Shown here: in pieces, positions 1 through 5,691 of the stretch
Layout of the letters: the number at the start of each line of letters is the position of its first letter
Numbering within the stretch: position 1 is the stretch's first letter
Assembly: GCA_021737445.1 (NCBI GenBank)
Contig: JAIPDY010000241.1
Coordinates: 1 to 6,325 of the forward strand
Source: Desulfotignum sp.
Lineage (GTDB): Bacteria; Desulfobacterota; Desulfobacteria; Desulfobacterales; Desulfobacteraceae
DNA length: 6,325 nt
Direction: 5' to 3'
Made by a program: the position numbers and the translations under genes
Notes under the pieces: generated by a model
The model's database searches: none
Seen by the model: only the letters and a program-made list of their open reading frames with translations
What the model was told of the DNA's origin: nothing

Positions 1-1
1 C

Positions 2-58
2 TGGCAGAAGGATGCCCTGGGGGAGGCCATTTTAGATACCCTGGCACGGTGCAGTTAA
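2..58 (+). CDS. C-terminal end of an unidentified upstream gene (partial)
   Basis: Frame 2 stays open from the left edge and ends at TAA 56-58. It encodes 18 residues, WQKDALGEAILDTLARCS, which look like an amphipathic helix at the end of a folded protein. The GC-biased third positions match the genes downstream. The stop lies 28 bases before the dapF ATG on the same strand, so this gene and dapF are probably co-transcribed. The fragment is too short to identify. A lysine-pathway or cell-wall gene would be a natural partner for dapF, but nothing visible proves that. A non-coding left edge is possible but less likely, given the codon bias and the close spacing. Confidence 0.5.
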   Translation, partial: WQKDALGEAILDTLARCS

Positions 59-73
59 GGGGAAAAAACCAAA

Positions 74-78
74 AAGGG
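74..78 (+). promoter_or_regulatory. Ribosome binding site that decides the dapF start
   Basis: AAGGG at 74-78 lies 8 bases before ATG 87, an ideal spacing. It lies only 2 bases before the alternative GTG at 81, which is too close. This favours initiation at ATG 87 over the two-codon-longer GTG start. Confidence 0.6.
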
Positions 79-86
79 TTGTGAAC

Positions 87-944
87 ATGATAGAGATCGC
101 GTTTTCAAAAATGGAAGGACTTGGCAATGATTTTATCGTTATGGATGACCGGGATGGCGCCATTTCAGGGACTATGCCGCTTCCTGAGCTTGCAAAAAAA
201 CTGTGCGACCGGCATTTTGGTATCGGCGGGGATGGCATTATCCTGGTTTGCACTGCTGCGGATCATGATATCCGGTTTGTGATTTACAATTCAGACGGGT
301 CTGAGGCCGGCATGTGCGGCAACGGCATGCGCTGTTTTGCCAGATACCTGTATGAAAAAAAGATTCTTCCCCAAAAACAGATCCGTGTGGAAACAGCTGC
401 CGGCACGGTTGTTCCCCGGGTGGATGTGGATGCAGACAACCAGGTGGCCTCTGTGATGGTGGATATGGGGGAACCGGTTCTGGCATGCAGAAAAATTCCC
501 TTTGTCAATGACGCAGACACCGCTGTTGAAGAGATCATAGACATGGAAGATGGACAACAGGTGACAGCCACGGTGATGAACGTGGGAAATCCCCATGCCG
601 TGGTGTTTGTGGAAAACCTGTCAGATGTGGATGTCAGAAAACAGGGCAGGGCTTTGGAGATCCATCCCCGGTTTCCGGAAAAAACCAATGTTGAGTTCAT
701 CCAGGTGATGGATGATCATACATTGAAAATGAAGGTTTGGGAGCGGGGGGCCGGCATGACCCTGGCCTGCGGTACCGGCGCGTGCGCTGCGCTAACGGCG
801 GCCCATCTTACCGGCCGGACAGGGAACCGTGCCACCGTGATTCTGGACGGCGGGAACCTGTCGATTTTCTGGGACAAAAAAAACAATCACCTGTTTAAAA
901 CCGGGCCGGCCCGCCTGGTGTTTGAAGGCGTTATCCGGTTATAA
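87..944 (+). CDS. dapF: Diaminopimelate epimerase DapF
   Basis: This cytosolic, cofactor-independent enzyme interconverts LL- and meso-2,6-diaminopimelate, supplying meso-DAP for peptidoglycan cross-links and for lysine synthesis. From ATG 87 it has 285 residues, close to the usual 270-290. The N-terminal signature KMEGLGNDF (residues 8-16) is present. The two catalytic cysteines of the two-base mechanism are visible: Cys77 in the MCGNGMRC segment (76-83) and Cys228 in ACGTGAC (227-233). The substrate-binding stretch NVGNPHAV (165-172) and the ending GPARLVFEGVIRL also fit the family. Both pseudo-symmetric halves are intact. An upstream in-frame GTG at 81 is a weaker start because the AAGGG would sit only 2 bases away. 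Near the 3' end, eight A's followed by C (876-884) encode Lys-Lys-Asn. The gene probably belongs to the operon entering from the left. No terminator is evident after it. Confidence 0.96.
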   Translation: MIEIAFSKMEGLGNDFIVMDDRDGAISGTMPLPELAKKLCDRHFGIGGDGIILVCTAADHDIRFVIYNSDGSEAGMCGNGMRCFARYLYEKKILPQKQIRVETAAGTVVPRVDVDADNQVASVMVDMGEPVLACRKIPFVNDADTAVEEIIDMEDGQQVTATVMNVGNPHAVVFVENLSDVDVRKQGRALEIHPRFPEKTNVEFIQVMDDHTLKMKVWERGAGMTLACGTGACAALTAAHLTGRTGNRATVILDGGNLSIFWDKKNNHLFKTGPARLVFEGVIRL

Positions 945-1008
945 GCCAGGACCTGATCAAAGGGCAGTAAGGCTGCATGACACATGATCGGAGAGGAGAT
1001 GAACGCAA

Positions 1009-2502
1009 ATGGATATGGGCTTGTTTCTTCTGAGTTGGACACCTGTACTGCTGTTAACGGTTCTGGCTGTAGTTTTGGGACGGTCTGCCCTGGAACTGTC
1101 CATCTGGGGATTTGTCTGGGCACTGGTGCTGGCAAAGGGGTTTTTTGCCACCCCCCTGTCCGTGGGGATGATGTCGGCCCTGGATGGGGTGCTTACCACC
1201 CTGCCGCTGATGCTGGTGATCCTGGGCGGTGTTCTGTTTTCCGCGCTGCTGTCGGCTGCCGGGTCCCTGGAGCGGATCATGGCATGGTTCAAGCTGGGCG
1301 CCGGTGACGGCCTGGGTCGGAACTTGCTCATCACCTTTGGGGTGGGCAATTTCATGGAGGGCACCGGGGTGATTGCCGAACCGGTGGTGGCCCCCATGCT
1401 GCGGCAAGCCGGGGTGTCTGCCACCGGGGCTGCCGCTTTGTCCATCATCGGGTATGCCGGGCTCATGTCCCTGGAAATGGCCGGCATCGTCATCACGGTA
1501 TTGTCTCTGGTCACCGGCCTTCCCTTAAGAGAACTGGGGCTGGCAGCTGCCTGGATCTCCATTCCCGCAGTACTGGTCATGGCCCTGTCTGCCCCGCTGT
1601 TTTTTGGAAAAGGCCCGGACGGCCGGCATGGCTTCATACCTGCCCTGGGTGTGGGCCTGCTGCTGGGTTTTTCAGGTCTGGCCATTGTCTGGATGGGGGC
1701 ACTGCCTGTTTCCGGGGCCTTGGCAGGGGTTCTGGTGATCGTGGTGCTGGCGGCCGGGGGCCCCGGCCGCATGGTCATGCCCCCGGGCATCCTCAAAGAC
1801 CTGGCCCCGTTTGTCTGCCTGGTGGTCTGCCTGTTTTCAGTGAATGTTTTTCCGCTTTTAAAGGAGTGGACATTTGAGCGGATTATTTTCCAGGTTCGCC
1901 TGGTCCCGATTCACACCGTCACGTTCCGGCCGCTGTTTTCCGCCTATGTGTATCTTTTCCTGGCGTTTTTTCTGACCGCTGCCCTGCACAGAATTTCCGG
2001 AACCCGTCTGCAGCAGGTGGTCTTCCAAAGCCTGGCTGGAAGCTGGCCGGCTTTTGCCGCCATGGCCCTGTTCGGTGCCATGGGCCAGGTGATTTCCTAT
2101 ACCGGTTACGCACCCGGGTTTATTGATCTGGATACGGCCCGCAACATTCCCTGGATCATTTCCCAGGGCCTGGTGCAGTTTACCGGTGGATTTTATCCTG
2201 TTTTTGTGCCGCTGCTGGGCTGGGTGGGCACCTTTCTGACCGGGTACGGGGTGGCCTCACTGATGCTGTTCGGCCAGCTTCAGGTCCAGGCCGCCAACCT
2301 GCTGGGTACTTCTGCAGTCTGGCTGGCCGGCGCCCTGGCTGTGGGGTGCTCACTGGGCTCTATCTCATCGCCTTTCAAGGTGGCCCTGGCTACGGCCATG
2401 GTGGGGGCAGTGGGCAGGGAAGGGGCCATTCTCCGCTACACCATCCCTCTTGGTATCATCGCCTGTCTGCTGGTGGGGACAGTTGTGTGGATGGCGGCCT
2501 GA
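1009..2502 (+). CDS. LctP/LldP-family permease (L-lactate permease-like, substrate uncertain)
   Basis: This is a 497-residue integral inner-membrane protein with roughly 12-14 hydrophobic segments spanning its whole length and no cleavable signal peptide. The layout and several blocks match the L-lactate permease family: GNFMEGTGVIAEPVVA (113-128) aligns with the E. coli LldP-type GAFLEGAAGFGAPVAI, PLLGWVGTFLTG (401-412) aligns with PILGWIGVFLTG, and the closing block around SISSPFKVALATAMVG (451-466) aligns with the ISPQSIAVACAATG region. Several otherwise conserved family residues differ, so lactate or glycolate should not be assumed. It is somewhat shorter than typical LldP (about 550). 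The start ATG 1009 has AGGAG at 994-998, 10 bases upstream. The gene follows dapF after 64 bases with no clear terminator or promoter between, and precedes the kinase-phospholyase fusion on the same strand by 99 bases. It could import that enzyme's substrate or a related acid. This is inference. The family call is firm and the substrate is unknown. Confidence 0.85.
   Translation: MDMGLFLLSWTPVLLLTVLAVVLGRSALELSIWGFVWALVLAKGFFATPLSVGMMSALDGVLTTLPLMLVILGGVLFSALLSAAGSLERIMAWFKLGAGDGLGRNLLITFGVGNFMEGTGVIAEPVVAPMLRQAGVSATGAAALSIIGYAGLMSLEMAGIVITVLSLVTGLPLRELGLAAAWISIPAVLVMALSAPLFFGKGPDGRHGFIPALGVGLLLGFSGLAIVWMGALPVSGALAGVLVIVVLAAGGPGRMVMPPGILKDLAPFVCLVVCLFSVNVFPLLKEWTFERIIFQVRLVPIHTVTFRPLFSAYVYLFLAFFLTAALHRISGTRLQQVVFQSLAGSWPAFAAMALFGAMGQVISYTGYAPGFIDLDTARNIPWIISQGLVQFTGGFYPVFVPLLGWVGTFLTGYGVASLMLFGQLQVQAANLLGTSAVWLAGALAVGCSLGSISSPFKVALATAMVGAVGREGAILRYTIPLGIIACLLVGTVVWMAA
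1750..1770. repeat. 21-base all-G/C palindrome inside the permease gene
   Basis: The arms GCGGCCGGGG (1750-1759) and CCCCGGCCGC (1761-1770) are perfect reverse complements around a single central G. It is in frame and encodes Ala-Ala-Gly-Gly-Pro-Gly-Arg (residues 248-254), a probable loop between membrane segments. In RNA it could form a very stable stem of about 9 pairs with a 3-base loop. It has no following T-run, so it is not an intrinsic terminator. It may simply reflect GC-rich codon choice. Confidence 0.7.
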
Positions 2503-2601
2503 AGAAAATGCATTGACAAACCATATTGTATCTGTTTGATATACAGGTTCGACAGAACCGGTCACGGCCGGATAAATCAACCCGACAGCAAGGCAGACGT
2601 C
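2503..2601 (+). promoter_or_regulatory. Intergenic region with candidate promoter and operator-like dyads
   Basis: A perfect sigma70-type -35 hexamer TTGACA lies at 2513-2518. The best -10-like sequence, TATACA at 2540-2545, is 21 bases away, longer than optimal, and candidates at 17-18 bases spacing are poor. An imperfect dyad TTGTAT (2526-2531) / ATACAG (2541-2546), with a 9-base gap, overlaps this promoter region. It is immediately followed by a perfect inverted repeat GGTTC-GACA-GAACC (2546-2559). Such arrangements can be regulator operators. The short hairpin has no T-run, so it is not a convincing terminator. Separate transcription of the fusion gene is possible, but read-through from the permease is equally compatible. 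Confidence 0.35.
2590..2593 (+). promoter_or_regulatory. Ribosome binding site that decides the fusion-gene start
   Basis: AAGG at 2590-2593 lies 8 bases before ATG 2602. The frame stays open upstream to a TTG at 2536, but the extra 22 codons would translate the dyad-containing intergenic region. No Shine-Dalgarno sequence stands before that TTG. ATG 2602 is therefore preferred. An in-frame ATG at 2623 is a weaker alternative. Confidence 0.55.
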
Positions 2602-5600
2602 ATGAACCCATCCTTTTCTTCCATGAGTATCACCAGTGATCAGGCGGCAGACATTGCCCGGCAGCTGTATAAGCTGTCAGGGGATATTGTTCCGCTTCCC
2701 GGTGAACTGGATTTCAACTTCCGGATAACGGACGGTGCCGGAAAATTTGTGTTCAAAATCAGCCGGCCTGATGTGTCCCCTGACCATCTTCAGTTTCAGC
2801 ACGCCCTTCTTGATCATGTGAACGCAACGGATGTGCCGTTGACATGCCCGGCACCCGTGCCGGCAGCAGACGGCCGGTTTATCTGTGAAATCACGGATGA
2901 TGCAGGGAATCTGCGCCTGGTCAGGCTTTTGTCCTGGATTGACGGCCGGATGTGGTCCCGGGTGAATCCGGTCACCGACCGGCTGCTGATCAGCCTGGGA
3001 AAACAGGCCGGGCAGGTGACCCTGGCTCTGCAGGGGTTTGATCATAATTTGGCCCACCGGGATCTGAAATGGGACCTGGCTCAGGCAGACTGGACCCGGA
3101 ATCATCTGGATCTGTTCACTGATGCACAGCGGCATATCATCGATCATTTTTACCACCAGTTCAAACAGCTTCAGGAAACCTATCAGGGCCTGCGCAAAAG
3201 CGTGGTGCACAACGATGTCAATGATAACAACGTGGTGGTCACCCCGGATTGGATCAACCCTGAAGTCAGAGCCATTATCGATTACGGGGATGCGGTGTAC
3301 ACCCAAACCGTCAATGATCTGGCCGTGGCCGTGGCTTATGCAGCCATGGGAAAGCCGGATGCGCTGGAAGCGGCCCGATATGTGGTTCAAGGCTATCATG
3401 AGGCATTCCCGCTTCAGGAGCAGGAGCTGGCCATGCTGTATACCCTGGTGGCCGTGCGCCTGGTGATCAGTGTGACCTGTTCGGCTGTAAACCGCAGCAA
3501 AGAACCGGAAAACCCCTATCTTCTGATCAGTGAAAAACCGGCCTGGGACCTGTTGAACCAATGGCAGGCAGTGGATGAACACCTGGCCCATTACAGCTTC
3601 AGACAGGCCTGTGCCATGGCACCCTATCCGCATGAATCTTCCTTTGCAAGGTGGGCTGCGCAATATGATACCGGTCTTGCAGCACTGTTTTCTCCAAAGG
3701 AGTCAGATCAAAAATCATTTCCCGGGGCGGTTCCGGTGGACTTAAGCGTGGGCAGCACCTGGCTGGGGCATGCCGCAGAATATGCTGATCCGGACCACCT
3801 GGCTTTCAAACTGACACAGCTTTCCCGGGCCCATGGCCGTGCCGTGCCGGCCGGCGGATATCTGGAATACCGGACCCAAGCGTTTCTGGCGGCCCATGAA
3901 GCCGGCATGAACCGGCCGGTCCGAAAAGAGGGCAACAGCGGACCCAAGTACCGCACCGCCCACCTGGGGGTGGACCTGTGGGCAGATACAGGTACTCCGG
4001 TCCATGCGCTTTTTGACGGCCGGGTGGTGCAGGTCCGGGGCGAAGGTGTGGATACAGATGACGGCAAAGATGTCAATATTTGCCTGGTGCTGGCCCACCG
4101 CACTCCGGATGACATCGGTTTTTATACCCTGTATGACGGCCTGGACCCGGAATGCAGCACCCGGCTGCAGGACAATCAGATTCTCAGAAAAGGAGACCGG
4201 CTGGGGGTTGTGGGGTCCTGGAACAAAAACGGAACCCGGGTGCCCCACCTGCATTTCCAGGTGATGCTGGACCGGCTGGGATATGGGTGTGATTTTCCCT
4301 GTACCGCCTTTCCGGACAATCTGGAGGTGTGGCAGAGCATCTGTCCGGACCCAGATCTGTTTTTCAAATCATCTGCCCTGGCAACGGTGCAGCAGCCGGA
4401 CACCCGGAAGGTGATGGATTTCAGAAGACAGCACCTGGGCAAAAGCCTGAGCCTGTCCTATGACACCCCGTTGAAGATTGTCCGGGGCAGCGGCGCGTTT
4501 CTGGTGGATGACACCGGCCGGCGGTTTCTGGATACCGTGAACAATGTGGCCCATGCCGGGCATGAGCACCCCCGGGTGGTGAAAGCCGGTCAGGACCAGA
4601 TGGCGGTGCTCAACACAAATACCCGGTATCTGCATGACAATATCAACCAATTTGCCGGGGCCCTTCTGGCCACCTTTCCAGACGCACTGTCCGTGGTGCA
4701 TTTTGTCAATTCCGGCAGCGAGGCCAATGAACTGGCGTTGCGCATGGCCAAACCCGCCACCGGGCAGCGGGACATGATCGCCGTGGAGGTGGGGTATCAC
4801 GGCAACACCAGTGCCTGCATCGATATCAGTTCCTACAAGTTTGACGGCAAAGGGGGTCAGGGAGCCCCGGCCTGCACCCATATCGTACCGCTGCCCGATA
4901 CGTTCCGGGGCCTTTACCGGGGACCCGAGACCGGTGAAAAGTATGCCGCACATGTCCGGGAACAGATTGAGCGCATTCATGAAACCGGGCGCGGGGTGGC
5001 CGGGTTTATCTGTGAGAGCATCATCAGCTGCGGGGGCCAGATCGAACTGCCGGACCGGTACTTGAAAACCGCGTATGAAGAGGTCCGGAAGGCCGGGGGC
5101 GTATGCATTGCCGATGAGGTGCAGGTGGGATGCGGCCGTGTGGGGCATGCGTTCTGGGCATTTGAACTTCACGGTGTGGTCCCCGATATTGTCACCATCG
5201 GCAAGCCCATCGGAAACGGTCATCCCCTGGCTGCCGTGGTGTGCACCCGGGCGGTGGCGGATGCCTTTGCCAACGGCATGGAATATTTCAACACCTTTGG
5301 CGGAAATCCGGTGTCCTGTGCCATCGGCCTGGCAGTGCTGCAGGTGATCGCCGATGAAAACCTGCAGGAAAACGCGAAAATGACCGGAGAATATCTTAAA
5401 AAAGGACTGCGGACTTTCCAGAAGCAATTTCCCATAATCGGGGATGTGCGGGGCCAGGGGCTGTTTCTGGGGTTTGAACTGGTGGATGAAAACCGGCAGC
5501 CCTTAGGAGAGAAGGCCGGGTACCTGGCCAACCGGATGCGGGACTTAGGCATTCTCATGAGCACGGACGGCCGGGATCATAATGTGCTGAAGATCAAGCC

Positions 5601-5691
5601 GCCGGCAGTGTTTTCAAAGCAGCACGCAGATGAACTGCTGTTCCGGCTGGAAACCGTGCTGGCGGAAGATGCCATGGTGGCGGCACTTTGA
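2602..5691 (+). CDS. Tri-domain fusion: APH/hydroxylysine-kinase-like kinase, M23-like domain, class III PLP phospholyase
   Basis: This is a 1029-residue protein with three units in order. (1) Residues about 15-330 form an aminoglycoside-phosphotransferase/HYKK-type kinase: the probable ATP lysine is Lys52 in FVFKI, the catalytic loop HNDVNDNN (203-210) supplies His203, Asp205 and Asn210, and the metal-binding motif is IIDYGD (225-230). (2) Residues about 450-575 form a lysostaphin-like M23 domain: the zinc ligands His454 and Asp458 (HLGVD) and the HLH motif (549-551) are retained, but the usual His of a YxHL motif is Gly513 (YDGL). (3) Residues about 610-1025 form a class III aminotransferase-fold enzyme: NSGSEAN (703-709), ADEVQVG (837-843) and PLP lysine Lys868 in TIGKPIGNG. 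Features such as YLHDNI (677-682), ESIISCGGQI, FNTFGGNPVSC and NVLKIKPP match human ethanolamine-phosphate phospholyase and its paralogue acting on 5-phosphohydroxylysine, rather than ordinary transaminases. The predicted chemistry is to phosphorylate an amino alcohol and then eliminate phosphate and ammonia, giving an aldehyde. No signal peptide is visible, so it is probably cytosolic. The actual substrate (ethanolamine, hydroxylysine or another) is unknown. The frame is uninterrupted. Confidence 0.9.
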   Translation: MNPSFSSMSITSDQAADIARQLYKLSGDIVPLPGELDFNFRITDGAGKFVFKISRPDVSPDHLQFQHALLDHVNATDVPLTCPAPVPAADGRFICEITDDAGNLRLVRLLSWIDGRMWSRVNPVTDRLLISLGKQAGQVTLALQGFDHNLAHRDLKWDLAQADWTRNHLDLFTDAQRHIIDHFYHQFKQLQETYQGLRKSVVHNDVNDNNVVVTPDWINPEVRAIIDYGDAVYTQTVNDLAVAVAYAAMGKPDALEAARYVVQGYHEAFPLQEQELAMLYTLVAVRLVISVTCSAVNRSKEPENPYLLISEKPAWDLLNQWQAVDEHLAHYSFRQACAMAPYPHESSFARWAAQYDTGLAALFSPKESDQKSFPGAVPVDLSVGSTWLGHAAEYADPDHLAFKLTQLSRAHGRAVPAGGYLEYRTQAFLAAHEAGMNRPVRKEGNSGPKYRTAHLGVDLWADTGTPVHALFDGRVVQVRGEGVDTDDGKDVNICLVLAHRTPDDIGFYTLYDGLDPECSTRLQDNQILRKGDRLGVVGSWNKNGTRVPHLHFQVMLDRLGYGCDFPCTAFPDNLEVWQSICPDPDLFFKSSALATVQQPDTRKVMDFRRQHLGKSLSLSYDTPLKIVRGSGAFLVDDTGRRFLDTVNNVAHAGHEHPRVVKAGQDQMAVLNTNTRYLHDNINQFAGALLATFPDALSVVHFVNSGSEANELALRMAKPATGQRDMIAVEVGYHGNTSACIDISSYKFDGKGGQGAPACTHIVPLPDTFRGLYRGPETGEKYAAHVREQIERIHETGRGVAGFICESIISCGGQIELPDRYLKTAYEEVRKAGGVCIADEVQVGCGRVGHAFWAFELHGVVPDIVTIGKPIGNGHPLAAVVCTRAVADAFANGMEYFNTFGGNPVSCAIGLAVLQVIADENLQENAKMTGEYLKKGLRTFQKQFPIIGDVRGQGLFLGFELVDENRQPLGEKAGYLANRMRDLGILMSTDGRDHNVLKIKPPAVFSKQHADELLFRLETVLAEDAMVAAL

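Noticed and set aside
945..1008. Possible terminator or promoter between dapF and the permease
   Set aside because: Only a 4-base stem (964-967 with 973-976) was found, with no T-run and no convincing -35/-10 pair. The gap holds just the permease ribosome binding site.
957..1796. Long 279-codon open frame antisense to the permease
   Set aside because: Its Pro/Ser/Ala/Arg/Thr-rich translation is typical of the reverse complement of GC-rich membrane-protein codons, and the + strand permease is clearly homologous to a known family.
2546..2559. GGTTC-GACA-GAACC hairpin as a rho-independent terminator of the permease
   Set aside because: The stem is only 5 pairs and is followed by GC-rich sequence rather than a T-run.
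2536..2601. TTG start at 2536 for the fusion protein
   Set aside because: There is no ribosome binding site before it, and the extra 22 residues cover the intergenic dyads. ATG 2602 has AAGG at a good spacing.
2677..3663. 328-codon open frame antisense to the kinase domain
   Set aside because: The + strand carries recognisable kinase motifs throughout, and the antisense translation is His/Gln/Pro-rich with no domain I can recognise.
4369..5427. 352-codon open frame antisense to the phospholyase domain
   Set aside because: It mirrors a conserved class III PLP enzyme, and the His/Gly-rich product is a by-product of codon bias.
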